Shown piece after piece: positions 44,918 to 57,967 of a DNA stretch of 64,000 nucleotides. The DNA comes from Desulfothermus okinawensis JCM 13304. GTDB taxonomy: Bacteria > Desulfobacterota > Desulfovibrionia > Desulfovibrionales > Desulfothermaceae. The notes beneath the pieces are model-generated. The model was given only the letters and a program-made list of their open reading frames with translations. It searched no databases and was not told the DNA's origin. The stretch lies in contig BBBM01000002.1 in the NCBI GenBank assembly GCA_001311565.1, positions 91,809-155,808 of the forward strand, given 5' to 3'. The stretch's first letter is position 1, and every line of letters begins with the position of its first letter. A program made the translations under genes and the position numbers.

Positions 44918-46574
44918 TTAGTTCACATGTTTTTTTTAATTCCCTTTTTAGGATTTTGCCCACTGGATTTCTGGGAAGGGAGTCTATAATCTTTAGTTTT
45001 TCAGGGAACTTGTATTTAGCAAGTCCCATTTCTTCTAAAAAGGTGCATAGTTCATCTAATGTCACTGTTTCACCTTTAACTGGAACCACAAAGGCACAAC
45101 CCCTTTCGCCTAACACTTCATCTGGATATCCCACAACAGCAACTTCAGCTATTTTGGGGTGGGCTAATATTGCATTTTCCACCTCCTGGGTACTGATGTT
45201 AAAACCTCCCCTAACTATAATGTCTTTTTTTCCTCTCAAAAAAAACCAATGTATTTTTCGTCTTTTATAACAAATAGGTCTCCAGTGTAAAAATAATCAT
45301 CTTCATCAAAAGATTTTTCTGTGATATCTGGTCGTTTAAAATAACAGGGAATAACATTTGGGCCCTTGTATGCAAGTTCTCCTACATCTCCTACCTTGTC
45401 TACCTCCTTTCCTGTTGCAGGGTCAACCAACTTTAATTTTAACCTTTCATTTAATATATCAGATGACCATTTTGTCCCAGGTCTCCCATAAAACGGGAAA
45501 TGATCCACCCTTTTTTCTATATCTGGGACATCTTTTACCCCTGCAATTATGCCTGTTCCCTCATTTTGTCCCCAGATATTTCCCACATCAATATTCCAAC
45601 GTCTTTTAAACTCCTTCATGGTGTAGAGGGAAGGGGCAGCTGAGCCAAGGGTGATGTACTTTAGGGAACTAAGGTCAAACTCCTTTGATTTTGGGTGCTT
45701 TACAATTATATTGGCAATTGCTGGAACCATCAGGGTATAATGCACCTTTTCTTGTATTATCTGTTTAAGATACAACTCAAAGTCAAAGGGATGGTGGAGC
45801 ACAAAAGTGCCCCCATGGACTATCCAGGCATATAGGTGGTGCCAATGGCTGCCATATTTACCAGGGGGCCTGCAGTTATGTATATTGTATCTTCTGAGAG
45901 CCCAACAGAGTCTTTTTGAATAAGCGCCTGGTTAATCCAATTATTGTGACTTAAAGGACAACCCTTGGGATCTGATTCAGTACCAGAGGTCCAGCATATG
46001 GTGAATATGTCATTTGCATCTATGTTTATTTTCTTTATGCGCTCATAGTCAGGGGGTGTTTTCAAAATATTTTTCAGATCATTATAGGTCAGCACATCCT
46101 TTATTGATGAATGCTCTTTTTTTTAACTGACTTGCCAAATCTTTGTGTTTAAATCCCTTGAAATCATCCACTGTTATGATTAACTTTGCATTTGTTAGAC
46201 TAGCAATATAAGAGAGTTCTTTTTTTTCTCCACTGCATTGGTGTAGGGCTGGTTATTGCCCCTGCCTTTGCTATACCAATATATAGGGCAGCAAGCTCCC
46301 AACAATTTGGTATCTGGACCATGATTATATGGTCTTTTTCTATCCCCATTTCTATGAGAGCTGTGGCAATGGAGTCAGTTGCCTTTTTGAATTCATCATA
46401 TGAAACCCTTTGCGGAGATGTTCCAACTAGATCTTCCTTGTTGTAAGGGTCCACTATTGCAGTTTTATCAGGAAAGTCCACTGAGTGTTTTTCAAAATAA
46501 TCAATCAAAGTGGTTGTTCCCCACCAACCTTTTTGGGTATATTCATCTAATCTCTGTTTTGGTGCAAGTATCAT
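44918..46574 (-). CDS. AMP-forming acyl-CoA ligase (third of three)
   Basis: About 550 residues, ANL superfamily. Seen: WTSGTESDPKGCPLSHNN (P-loop), GQNEGTG, DYFYTGDLFVI, RKKDIIVRGGFNIS and the catalytic lysine near the end (PRNPVGKILKREL). The true stop is TAA at 44920-44918 after correcting A8 near 44933, giving the C-terminus ELKKHVN just before a terminator. Breaks near 45238, 45818, 46110 and 46225. ATG 46574 has AGAGGAGG upstream. It resembles aryl or fatty acid ligases; substrate unknown. Third gene in a minus-strand set of three related ligases. Confidence 0.85.
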
Positions 46575-46589
46575 TTAAACCTCCTCTTT

Positions 46590-48235
46590 TTATTTGAACA
46601 GATCCTTATAAGTTATTCTGAGATCCCTTTTTAATAATTTACCTGTGGGTGTTTTTGGCAATGCATCAACAATTAATACCTTTTTAGGCACTTTAAATGG
46701 AGAGAGATGTTTTTTTGCAATGTTCTATTATATCCTGTTCAGTTAGTTCTTCACCTTTTCTTGGAACTACAATTGCGCAAACAGCTTCTACCCATTTTGG
46801 ATGAGGTACGCCAATAACTGCCACTTCTTCCACCCTTTTGTCCAGATAGATGGCCTCTTCTACTTCTCGACTTGCAACATTCTCACCCCCTGTCTTTATC
46901 ATGTCTTTTTTTTCTATCTACCACTGTGATATAACCTTCTTCATCCATTACACCAAGGTCACCAGAATGAAACCAGCCTCCCTTCATTGCCTCTTCAGTC
47001 TTCTCAGGGTCCTTATAATACATGAGCATTACATGGGGACCGCGACCTGTTATCTCTCCAACAACACCTGGATCAGTTATTGTGTTTCCCATATCATCTT
47101 CAAGTCTTGTCTCCATATTAAGTCCGCCTTTTCCTGCTGATCCCAATTTTCTTAGGGCGTCTTCTGCCTTTAGGACTGTGTGATAGGGTGCAAGTTCTGT
47201 CTGCCCATAGTAGTTATATACCTTTGCCCCTTCAAATTTCTCTAAAATTTCCTTTAAGACCTCAACAGGCATAATTGACGCACCATAATATAATTTTTTT
47301 CAAACTACTTAAATTGTATTTATCAAAATCTGGATGTCTAAGCATCCCTATCCACACAGTGGGTGGCGCAAAAAACATAGTGGCCTTATATTTTTCAATA
47401 TTTTTTTAAAATTTCAGGAATCTCCGGGGTAATTAGTATATTTTCTCCACCAAGCCAGAATATGGGATTCATAAAAACATCCCTCTGAGCACAGTGGTAT
47501 ATGGGAAGGGCATTTACATTTACATCAGAGGATTCATACCCACCATCAACAATACAACCCATATATTGAGCAAGCAGAGATTGATGGTTTAATATAACTC
47601 CTTTGGGGTTAGATTCTGTTCCACTGGTATAGGTCATCTGACAGGGATCCTCAATGCGCAGAATAACGTCAGGTTCTGTATCAGGATATGCAGAGTACCA
47701 CTCATCAAAATCTATAAACTTATCGCTTAGCTTCTCTTTACCTACCATATCCCTGGACCAGATAAATTTATCTACACTTTTCATATCATCTAAAACATCC
47801 TTAACTAGATCATATAGTGCATCTTCTACTATAAATATATTGCTCTCAGAATGATCTATGCAATATTTTATATCTGGTCCATGTAATAAGTAGTTTACTG
47901 CTAGATATATACCACCTACTTTTATTGTGCCAAACCAGGTGAGTACATGGTGTAATGTGTTGTGTGCTAAAATTGCGACCCTATCATATTTTTTTTACAC
48001 CTAAGTCCTTTAGTGCATTGGCAACCTGATTTGCTTTTCTGTCAAGTTCAGAGTAAGTTAAAGATGTATCTTTAAATCTCAAGGCGATTTTGTCTGGATA
48101 GTGATATGCACTTCTTTTGAGTAGATCAGATATTACCCAACGATTTATTTTATTGTAGTGGTTTAAAAGGTAGTTTACATTTTCTTCTGTAATAGAATAA
48201 AATCTGCCTTTAAGATCTTTGGAAATATTTGTCAT
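46590..48235 (-). CDS. AMP-forming acyl-CoA ligase (second of three)
   Basis: About 548 residues. Seen: [69 protein letters not shown] and PKTPTGKLLKRDL, so the fold and catalytic residues are intact. Breaks near 46710, 46908, 47300, 47405 and 47990, mostly at T runs. Stop 46590 precedes the next ligase ATG by 15 bases. Fatty acyl-CoA synthetase-like; similarity to long- or medium-chain enzymes is by motif only. Confidence 0.87.
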
Positions 48236-48262
48236 AATAGCTCTCCCCCTTAAAATTGTTAT

Positions 48263-49921
48263 TTAAGTATTTTTTAAATAAAAATCCTTATACATTTGCC
48301 TTATGTCTTTTTTTGGAAAATTTACCAACACTTGTTTTTGGAATAGACTCAACAAATAATACCCTATCTGGTAGCTGCCATTTTGCAAATTTTGGAGAAA
48401 TAAAATCAATAATATCCTCCTCTGATATATCCTTTGATGGATCCTTTAACACCACAAGGGCAAGGGGCCTTTCTTCCCATTTGATGGGGGATACCTACAA
48501 CTGATGCCTCTAACACTTCAGGGTGTGCCATTATAGCATTTTCAAGGTCAATTGAAGAGATCCACTCACCACCGCTTTTAATTAGGTCTTTGAATCTGTC
48601 GGTTATCTTTAAATATCCATTTTCATCCACTGTTGCAGCATCTCCGCTCTTCCAGTAGCCATCTTCTGATATGGCATCCCTGGTCCTTTGGTCATTATAA
48701 TATTTACAAGTGATCCATGGCCCTTTTAAATGGAGTTCACCAACAGATTTGCCGTCCATTGGTAAGTCTTTTCCCATGGGATCTCTTAGTCTCCAGTCAA
48801 TAAATGGGACAAAATAGCCCTGTTTTTTTCTTGAGTTCCCAACTTTTTTTCCTCGTCTAGATCTAAAAATGGTTTTGGTTTGTTTATGGATACAAGTGGT
48901 GTGGTCTCGCTGGCTCCGTATGCATGTATAACTTTTGCACCCAATTCATAATATTTTTTTCATAAGTGCAAGTGGCGGCTCTGTTGCCCCAGAGAGCATC
49001 CTCAAATTGTTAAATCTTGGTTTGGGATCCATTTTTTTCTATATAGTGTAGCATTGGAAGGAATATGGCAGGGCCCATTTGTAACTGTAATTTTTTCATT
49101 CACCAATAAATCAACTAGTGATCCAGGATTTTCTGCGCTATATAATCCTGGAAACACAAGCTTTGCTCCAACTAAGGGTGGTCCAAAAAAAAGCCCCCCA
49201 TCCATTTGCATGAAACATGGGAACAATCTGGAGCATTACATCATCTGGTGTTAGCTCAGATAACATGGTGATTATCATTGTATGCAAACAAATAGCCCTG
49301 TGGGAGTAATAGATTCCCTTTGGCCTTCCAGTGGTGCCTGATGTATATGCCCCACTATACGCAGAGGATTCTTCTATCATTGGCCATTCAAAAGTGGAAT
49401 CCCTGCCTTCTAAGAGTTTTTCATAGTTGTAAACTGGCGATAGAGATGTCTCCTTGTTTTTATCTGTTTCTGAAATAACAATAAATTTTTCCACACGGGG
49501 AATTGAGTCTGAAATTTCCTCTATAAGGGGCACAAGGAGTTCATTTGCAAATATAAATTTTGTTTCAGAGTGATTAACAACATAGACCCTATCATCTTTG
49601 GATATCCTTGGGTTTAGTTGTAGAAGAACTGCCCCAATACCAGATATTGCAAAATAAAGTTCAAAAAAATCTGTGGGAGTTTACTTCCATAACCCCTACA
49701 CGATCTCCAGGTCTAACCCCAAGGTCTAAAAGTGCATGTGCCATTTTGGAGATTCTAACCAGGGCTTCTTTATAGTTATATCTAAACATAGTTCCATCTA
49801 AACGCCTATACGCCACTTCTGTTTTTGGGAACATTGTGGCAGCATATTTTATTACTTCTATTAAGTTTAATTGATAGCCATCACCCATCGTGGATGGAAA
49901 ACCTTTGATTATTTCTCCCAT
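48263..49921 (-). CDS. AMP-forming acyl-CoA ligase (first of three)
   Basis: About 550 residues. Seen: GAYTSGTTGRPKGIYYSHR, QIVPMFHANGWG, YWKSGDAATVDENGYLKITDRFKDLIKSGGEWIS and PKTSVGKFSKKDI. The HxxGWG and SGGEWISS motifs point to the medium-chain (AlkK-like) fatty acyl-CoA ligase branch. Breaks near 48490, 48822, 48960, 49030, 49190 and 49672. Start ATG 49921 follows GGAGAGGGG. First gene of the three-ligase operon. Confidence 0.87.
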
Positions 49922-50093
49922 ATCCCCCTCTCCTTTTTTTTAAATTTTTAAGACTGGGCGCTTGGTTAGTAAAGATTCTTAAATAAGATAGCTGATATAA
50001 ATATTTATTGTCAACTTAATTTTAAAAAGTTAATATAAAAACTGGTAGTTGCCATTTGATATCTAAATTATAAAAAACAAAAGGGGAGAAGCT

Positions 50094-51694
50094 ATGGGAA
50101 TTAAAAAGGGAGGTTTGGTATTTTTTTTTGTTTTTTTGTTTTTGGATTGTTGACTTCTGTATATGGTTATGCAGAGGGCAAGATAGTAGAGGTTGTACTC
50201 TATCCAGATATGGCCCTGTTAAAAAAAAGAGATTAATATTTCCTTAAAAAAAGGGTGAAAACCAATTAAAATTGACGGGTTTTCCAGTGGATATGATAGA
50301 TAATTCTGTGCAGATACAACTATTGCCAGTATCAGTTATTGAGATCTTAGATGTAAAAGTAGAAAAGGATTATTCAAAAGAGTTGGGCTCCAGCAGGATA
50401 AAAGAGTTGAAACAAAAAAATTTACAATCTTAATAGAGAGATTAAGGAAGTTTCAAATAAAATAAATTCCATTAAGACTGCCATTGAATTTATAAAATCA
50501 ACCAATCCATTCCCTGCTAATTTAAAGGTTTCTCCAAAAGAGGTGGAAAATTTTTCCAACTATATTATAAAGTCCCTGGATTCAAAATACGCTATGGTTT
50601 TAAAATTGAATGAAAAGTTAGATAACTTACTTAAAAGGAAGCAGGATCTGGAAAATAAACTAAATGAGATCAGCTCCCAAACCAGATCATCAAAGGACAT
50701 ATATTTAAATGTGTATTCAAGGAAAAGGATTAATAGCAAGATCAAGGTATCATATCTTGTGAAATCTGCTGGCTGGAAATACGCATATGATGTCAAGGTT
50801 GATTCTAATAAAAAAATCAATTTCAATATATACATATGCAATAATTAAACAATCAACAGGAGAGGATTGGAAATCTGTTCATATGGAACTCTCCACTGCA
50901 AGACCCAACTTTAGGTATGTACCAGAACTGCATCCATGGTATTTAGATATATATAATCCACCGGTATATAAGAGCAAAGGTATGTTGAAGCTATCCAGAA
51001 TGATGAGGGCTCCATCCTTGGAAGAAATTTCATCTAAAGGTAATATATATAAGGGGAGTTATTTAAAGGAAAATCAAGCTTCCTACAGCTTTGTACTTCC
51101 TGGGAGAAGATCTATACCATCAGATAATAAAGAACACAGGGTCTACCTATCTTCAAAGGCCACTAGTGGAGAATTTTTATATACAGCAGTTCCAAAGTTA
51201 TATGCTTATGCATCTCTTGTAGTTTCTCTGAAAAATCCCTTAAAATATCCAATAATGCCAGGTAATGTAAAAGTTTTTTTTGGATGGGATGTTTATAAAC
51301 AAATTTTTTTTGTTAAAAAGGGGATAATGCCTGGTGAAAAATTAAACTTGTCCTTAGGTGTTGATGAATCCATAAAGACAACTAAAAAAAACTCATTAAA
51401 AAGTATACACAATATAAGGGGCTGGTCTCAAAACAGATAAAAGTTAGTTTTGAATACCAGATAACTATACGCAATGGAAAGGGTAGAAAGATAAGAATTC
51501 TTGTAAAAGATAATATACCTGTATCCAGAAATGAAAAGATAAAAGTAAAATTACTGGCTCCAAAAGAGGGGGTAGAGATATCAAAGGATGGTATTATTAC
51601 CTGGGATTTAAAATTATCTCCTGCGCAGGTTGTAAAACTTCCAGTTAAATTCACCGTGGAATATCCAAAAGAGGTTGAAATTACAGGATTATAA
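50094..51694 (+). CDS. DUF4139-type (mucoidy inhibitor A-like) secreted protein
   Basis: About 530 residues. Signal segment (GLVFFFVFLFLGLLTSVYGYA), N-terminal beta domain (VEVVLYPDMALLKKEI, LTGFPVDMIDNSVQI), a long coiled coil (about 50380-50690) and a C-terminal beta domain with KVSYLVKSAGWKYAYDV, TGEDWKSVHMELSTARP and KGVEISKDGIITWDL-like text. The TGEDW motif is standard in DUF4139. Breaks near 50128, 50222, 50256, 50420, 50815 and 51390. Extracytoplasmic; the biochemical role is unknown. Confidence 0.8.
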
Positions 51695-51722
51695 GATGGA
51701 CTACTAAGATAGGAGTCTTAAC

Positions 51723-52178
51723 ATGCCTGGATATAAAGTTCACCTGGCTGGAGGAATGGCCTTAACTGGAGCCTGTGTGGCAGCGGGGATATACAAGGGG
51801 TGGTTTGATTTTAATGTGCTTGAGATAACATCTATCCTGTTTATAGGATCACTTGGTGCCCTATTTCCAGATGTGGACACAGATTCCAAAGGACAGAATA
51901 TTTTTTTATTTTTTTACTTGCATCCTTAGATCTTGCCTTGATGATAAAGAAATACTATAAATGGGCTGCAATATTGGGTTTTATGGCAATGTTGCCTCCT
52001 CTAGGAAAGCATAGGGGATGGACTCATACCCTATGGGCCATGGTGCTTGTTCCATCCCCTATGCTTGTCTTGCCTTTAATTTTTTTACAAGATCCCACTT
52101 GAGAGATTACTTCCCTTTTATCTTGCAGCAGTCACAGGATATTTTTCACACCTTCTTTTAGACAGGAAGTTTTTATGA
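51723..52178 (+). CDS. YdjM-type membrane-bound metal-dependent hydrolase
   Basis: About 150 residues with four membrane segments. Family residues: YKVHLAGGMALTG, LGALFPDVDTDSK, GKHRGWTHTLWA and YFSHLLLDRKF, the Asp/His set typical of the LexA-regulated YdjM/DUF457 membrane hydrolases. ATG 51723. Breaks at T run near 51908, near 51930 and T7 near 52088. Confidence 0.83.
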
Positions 52179-52258
52179 CTCTGTGTCAAGGTCTATTTAC
52201 AGTTTTTTTGTTCACCTTAATTTTAGATTTTTCTTTAAAAAAAACAGGTTTCTTTTTT

Positions 52259-53485
52259 TCATGCAAGAAAATCACATATATCTAAATAGTCAATGGATTC
52301 AAATGTGACAAAATTAAATTTTATTTCTGGATACTTTTCAAAAAAATTTTAAATATTTCTTTTTTTCTGACAATTTTAGGATTTAACTTCACCTCAAATG
52401 CATATTTTTCATCAACTATAAAATCTATCTCTTTTTTTATCAGTTGTTCTCCAGAATTTTATATCTTCAATTTCGTTGTCAATTAAAAATTTAAAAAAAA
52501 CATTTTCTAAAAAAATCCCTCCCTGTTCGCCTATTAAAAGGTCATTAAATTTTCCAAAAAGCACATTTCTGAAACCAACATCGTAAAAGTAGTATTTATT
52601 CATTTTTGTTAATTCTTTCTTGATATTAGTTGAAAATGGTGGAATAGATCTTACAATAAATGCTTTTTCAAGCAAATATAGATAATTTTTTTTACTGTTT
52701 CATAAGAAATATTTAATGTTCTTGAGAGTTCATTTGAGTTGATAAGTGTGCCAACTTGATGAGCAAGAATTTTAAGTAGCTTAAAGAAAGCAATTTCATT
52801 TTTTTATACCATACTCTGAAATGTCTTTTTTTTAAAAAACTTGTGTATAGTTCTTTTAAGATAAAGATCTTTTCATCTATATCTTCCTCTATAACCACTC
52901 TTGGATATCCACCAAATTTAATATATTCATTAAGATAGATAATTATTTCTCGTTTTATATTTTTTAAGTATTTAACTTTTTTTTTCATTAATAAAATAGT
53001 TTGATTTTATTTCATTTGTCAAATCATCTCTTCTTTTTGCCCTTAGAAATTCAGAAAATGAAAATGTGTATAAGATAAAGATTTTTTTTTCTTCCTGCAA
53101 GGGAATCTTTAAACTTTCTATCAATGTAAAAGGCGCTTGATCCTGTGACAATTATTTTTATCTTTTCTGAATAAAGGTCATAGATGTATTTTAAAAAAAT
53201 TTGTTGGATTTTTTTAAATATTGAATCTCATCTATTAGCAGATAGAGTTTTTTTTCTTTCGGAATATAATTAAATATATTTTCAGGATGAGAATTTAAAT
53301 CTGAAAGAATTTCTGGGTCTTCAAGAGTGTAGAAGAAGACTTTTTTTATTTTCATGTTTGAGCTTTTTTAAATATTTTTTTTTAACAACCAGGTTTTGCC
53401 AACCTGCCTTGCTCCAACAATGATGATGATATAGTCATTATATAAATTCTTAAATATTTTTTTTTTCTAGTTTTCTTTCTATCAT
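52259..53485 (-). CDS. AAA ATPase with C-terminal DUF4143
   Basis: About 400 residues. Walker A IIVGARQVGKTWLL, Walker B LYLLIDEIQYL, sensor TGSSAF, then a DUF4143 domain ending FWRTTDKKEIDFIVD and AFEVKL, a nuclease-like E..D/E-x-K pattern. Very AT-rich and heavily broken at T/A runs (at least eight). Common accessory gene of uncertain role, often mobile. Start ATG 53485 or 53492. Confidence 0.85.
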
Positions 53486-53620
53486 GTCTCATGATATAAT
53501 CGGATAATTTTCTAACGTCAATAGGAAATTATCGGATTATTTTTATTTTAAATTTTATTGTCACGCTGAATTTTTTTTTAGGGTTTAAAGAATTAGGCGG
53601 GGAGGATGGTTTAGACTAAT

Positions 53621-53655
53621 TACCCCGAGTTTATCACATTGATAAGCTCGGGGTA
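53621..53655 (-). terminator. 16-bp hairpin downstream of enoyl-CoA hydratase
   Basis: TACCCCGAGTTTATCA and TGATAAGCTCGGGGTA pair over 16 bases with one G-T pair and a loop of CAT. It is the expected place to end the enoyl-CoA hydratase transcript. Confidence 0.65.
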
Positions 53656-53669
53656 GAGAGCTTTAATAG

Positions 53670-53695
53670 TAAACTAAAAAGATAAACTAAAAAGA
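53670..53695. repeat. Perfect tandem 13-mer, two copies
   Basis: TAAACTAAAAAGA occurs twice head to tail at 53670-53682 and 53683-53695. Confidence 0.8.
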
Positions 53696-53809
53696 GTAAC
53701 AAAAAAATAAGGGAGTCTTTCCCACTCAAGATTCCTGTTTAAAATCTTTTATCTAGCCATAGAGTACAAATAATGTTACAGGCCCATCTCCTTTATTTTT
53801 GTTGCTCTG

Positions 53810-54598
53810 TTACTTCTCTTTCCATTCTGGGGTTCTCTTTTCTAAAAATGCCCTAACCCCTTCCTTTGCGTCCTCTGTTGAACACAACCTGGCGAATACT
53901 TCATTCATATAATTAAATGATTTCAAGTAATCCATATCTTCAGCCACATAAAATGCCTTTTTGGCTATCTGAAGGGCAATGGGGCTTTTTTTTGGCAAGC
54001 TCCTTTGCAATTTTTTAAGGTCTCTTCTTCTAATTTGTCGGGATCTACTGCCCTATTTATTAGGCCTATTTTTTTGAGCCTCTTCTGCATCTATTGTGTT
54101 TCCAAGAAAAAGAAGCTCTAAAGATCTCTTTCTCCCAATGGATCTTAGAACCGGGATTACAGGTCCAACACAGTTTAATCCTACATTTATTGCAGTTAGC
54201 CCAAACTTTGAGTTTTTTTGAAGCAATAGCAAGATCACAGGCTGCAACAACTCCCAATCCATTTGCAACAGCAGGACCATGGACCTGGGCAATAACTGGT
54301 TTGTTCATTTGAGAAATATATACTAGGGGAGATTCCATTATCTCTATCCATTCCCTATACTCTTTAGTGGATTTATCAAAAAAAATCTCCAACATCAATA
54401 CCAGCACAAAAGGCCCTGCCAGCTCCCTTGATTATTATTACTCTCACCTTTTGATCCTTATCCATATCCTCCAAGGAATTTTTTTTAGTTCTTTTGCCAG
54501 TTCAACAGTAAAGGTGTTTAAATTATTTGGTCTGTTTAAGGTAATAATGCCCAAGAAGTCCTCTGTTTTTTTTCTACTATTATGTTTTTGTATTCCAT
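53810..54598 (-). CDS. Enoyl-CoA hydratase/isomerase family protein
   Basis: About 262 residues, crotonase fold. Seen: GIITLNRPNNLNTFT, VIIIKGAGRAFCAGIDV (oxyanion-hole region), KPVIAQVHGPAVANGLGVVAACDLAIAS and AKKAFYVAEDMDYL. The usual catalytic Glu pair is not obvious, so the reaction could be hydration, isomerisation or another crotonase chemistry. ATG 54598 with GGAGGGG upstream. Breaks near 53985, 54020, 54075, 54215, 54375, 54480 and 54570. It probably works with the acyl-CoA ligases nearby. Confidence 0.87.
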
Positions 54599-54750
54599 AC
54601 GCCCCTCCAATAATTTTTGGTTTGAAAACACTCTAAACCTAATAGGGATATTTGACAATACAAAAAATCTTTTTTTTTCATATACCTATATTGATTTCTT
54701 GACTAAAAAAAGTTTTATCATAAACAAAAAAATCAAAGAAGGGGAAGAAA

Positions 54751-56729
54751 ATGGTATGCATATATTTTGGCAGAGATGAATACAAAGTCCCGCTTAATTC
54801 AATAATAGCTGGCCTGGGTCATGAGTTCTTATCAGAGGTAGGGGAAGATAGGGTAGATGAATATTTGAAGGAGAATGTTTCTCCCTTGATATTTATTATT
54901 GACGAGAAGCTACCCAAATTTAATGATATAATTCACCATATTATCTCCATGAAATTCAGCTTGTTAAAATATGTGTACATTTTTGCCCTAATTGAGAATT
55001 TCAATTTAGAAAAATACATAAAATTTTTAAATATGGGAATTGATAATTTTTTTCACCCTTCCTCTCTCAGAAGAGGAACTTTATGTAAAATTAGAATATG
55101 TAGATAAAAAAATTTGAACTATGCGCAACATCTAGTAATTTTTATCAATATTTTTTTTAAGGACCATCTCCAGCCCATGATCATCTTTGATAAAGAGGGA
55201 ATAATTAAGGATGTAAATAGGTCTGCTTGTTTATTATTTCATCAAAATGAGGATTATTTTACTGGAAGAAATATATTAAATACTTTTTTTGGGAGATCAA
55301 AATAAATTAATTAATGAATATTGGAAGGCAATTATTGAGAAACAGAGACGAAGATTTTATTTTAAATATTTATTAGGAGTAAAAAAGAAATATTTAGATA
55401 TACAAGTTGGCAATATTATATTGAATAAAAAGGAATATTTCTTAGCAGTAATTAATGATATAACTCAATTAAAAGAAATAGAAATAGAGTTAAAAAAATG
55501 CATACAATGAAAATGAGATAATTATTAATTCAATACATTCGATATTTATACATATAGACAATGATTGCATTGTTAAGAGATGGAATAAAGAAGCAGAAGA
55601 AGCATTTAACATTCCAAAAAATAAAGCAATAGGAGAAAAGATAGATAAGTTACAAATTGAATGGGATATAAAGGCTTTGATCTCAACTATTAAGTCAGTA
55701 AAAGATCAATCTAAACACCTAAGTGATATTAATTTTATAGATCCAGAAGGAAATGTAAGGATATTGGCCCTCACAATATACCCTATGTCAAAAAAATGGA
55801 CAAATAATAGGGCATTTGTTGCTTGGAAAAGACATTACAGAAAAGAAAGTAATGGAATCTCAACTGGTTCATGCACAAAAATTAGAGGCAATAGGTGAGC
55901 TAGCCGCTGGAATAGCCCATGAAATAAATACTCCTGTGCAATATGTATATGGAAATTTAAGCTATATAAAAGATACCTTTTTAAACTTATTGGAACTCAT
56001 TGGTTTGTATAGAAATGTGTTAGAATCTCTAGATAGAGAAGAAATAGAAGTTAATGAACTGTTGGATTCGGTCCGCAGGAAAGAAGAAGAGATGGATGTG
56101 GATTTCTTAAAAGAAGATTTACCAAATGCCTTGGATGAGAGCATTCAGGGATTGGAAAGGGTAATTGAAATAGTTCGATCCATGCGTGATTTCGCGCATT
56201 CAGGAAGTCAAGAGAAAAAGTTGTTTGATGTAAATAAGGCAATTAAGGATACTATAAATATTAGTAGAAATGTCTGGAAGTATCACTCTGAAATTAAATT
56301 GGAGCTAGATGAAAATTTGCCTCCTGTAATTGGTTATGGAGATGAAATAAATCAGGTGATATTAAATATTATAGTTAATGCCGCCCATGCCATCACAGAG
56401 AAAGTAACAAAGTCAAAAAGTGATGAAAAGGGGCTTATAACCATTAAGACCTGTAAAAAGGATAATATGGTAGAAATACAGATTAAAGATACTGGTTGCG
56501 GTATCCCGAAGAAAATAAGGGATAAAATATTTGATCCTTTTTTTTACAACAAAAGAGGTTGGTAAGGGAACAGGACAGGGTCTTTATCTGGCTTTTAATA
56601 TTGTAAAAAAAACATAATGGTAATCTTTTTTTTGAATCAGAAGAAGGGGTAGGTACTACATTTTATATTCGTCTTCCCATTGCAAAAGAAGATACAAGTA
56701 GTGAGTTTGAAATAGGGGATTTGATATGA
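54751..56729 (+). CDS. Soluble histidine kinase with degenerate receiver and PAS domains
   Basis: About 655 residues, no membrane segment. N-terminal 110 residues look like a receiver fold (LIFIIDEKLP) without the full acidic site; then two PAS regions (MIIFDKEGIIKDVNRSACLLF and IDNDCIVKRWNKEAEEAF), HisKA (LAAGIAHEINTPVQYVYGNL, HEINTPVQ subtype) and HATPase (NIIVNAAHAI, DTGCGIPKKIRDKIFDPFF, GTGQGLYLAFNIV). Breaks at A/T runs near 55067, 55105, 55150, 55288, 55497, 55793, 56541 and 56608. Its stop overlaps the next receiver gene by ATGA, so the two are coupled. Confidence 0.87.
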
Positions 56730-57954
56730 AACTAAAAATAATGTTTGTGGATGATGAAAAGAATGTACTTAGCTCCTTAAAAAGGCAATTTTACAATAAA
56801 AAAAGATGAATGGGATATGTATTTTGTAAATAGTGGTGATGAGGCTATCAAAAAGATTAATGAGGAAGAATTTGACGTTGTGATTTCTGATATGTATATG
56901 CCGAAGATGGATGGGGCAGAATTACTTGAGTATATTCAGGATGATTCTCCTATTACAATAAGGTATATTCTTTCAGGCTATAGTGATATAGATCTGGTAA
57001 AAAGAACTTTAAAACCAGCACATAAATTTTTTTCATAAACCTTGTTCAAAAGAAAAGATTGAGCACGCAATAAATAGGGTTATGTTTTTAAAGAAGTTGC
57101 TGCCAGATAAAGAAATAAGAGAAAAAATAAACCAGATAGGAATGTTGCCAACAAATCCTGTTAGCTATTCTATTCTAAGTGAGGGAGTAGCAAAATCTGA
57201 TATGAATTTCTTTAAAAATAGCTTATATTTCGATGTTGCTATGTTTTTGAATTTATATAAAATTATAATGAATTCATTTTTTTATGGATGTAGATGAAGG
57301 GCATAGTTTTTTTTAAACTATTACACCATATTGATAAAACTATTTTAGATAGGGTAATAGCATCTCAAGATATATTCGTTAATTATGAAGATATTCTTTT
57401 AAAGGATTTTTCTTTTAATGAGGTCTGGAGGCATTCAAGGCGGGTGGCTTATTTGTGTAAGGCCATATTTGAAAGAATTAATAAAAACGTTTCAATGATT
57501 GAGGATTCTTTTATAGGAGGACTACTTCATGATGTTTGGTGTTTACTTGATGTTTTTGATATTTAAAGATGAGTATTTAAAATTTTTAAAAGAGCATTTT
57601 TATTACCAAGATTTTTCAGTAAAAGAAAAAGAAAAATTTGGATATACCCATTCAGTATTAGGTGGATATTTAGTGGGGCTTTGGGGAGCTAATCTAGATA
57701 TTGTTGCATCTATAGCCTTTCATGATAGACCTTCTGCAATAAAAAACAAAAAGTTATCTGTCTTATCAATAGTCCACTTTTCTGGAATTTTTGATAAAAA
57801 TAAAGTTAATTGTGTTACGAATCATAGCGAATTATCTTTGGATACGAAACACTATTTTCAACTGGTTACCCCTTCTGATCTAAAAATATGGAGGATGATT
57901 TGTGAAGCTAAATACAATTTATTTAACGACAAGGTAAACGAAATATATTTATAA
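56726..57954 (+). CDS. Response regulator with HDOD/HD output
   Basis: About 409 residues. Receiver at 1-120 (MKLKIMFVDDEKNVLSSL, VISDMYMPKMDG, ILSGYSDIDL, HKPC), then an HDOD-like region with IGMLPTNPVSYSILSEG and an HD-type segment VWRHSRRVAYLCKAIFE and GGLLHDVGVYL. HDOD proteins regulate signalling and are often enzymatically silent. Breaks at A7 near 56802, T7 near 57030, T7 near 57280 and T9 near 57308, and near 57535. Starts within the kinase stop, strongly suggesting a cognate pair. Confidence 0.85.
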
Positions 57955-57967
57955 AGGTTTTTTTTAT

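Larger units (their letters stand above)
53486..53809. other. Intergenic region, 324 bases
   Basis: Lies between the divergent-to-nothing ends of the ATPase gene start and the enoyl-CoA hydratase stop, both on the minus strand. It holds a strong hairpin and a tandem 13-mer, listed separately. No reading frame is convincing. Confidence 0.6.
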
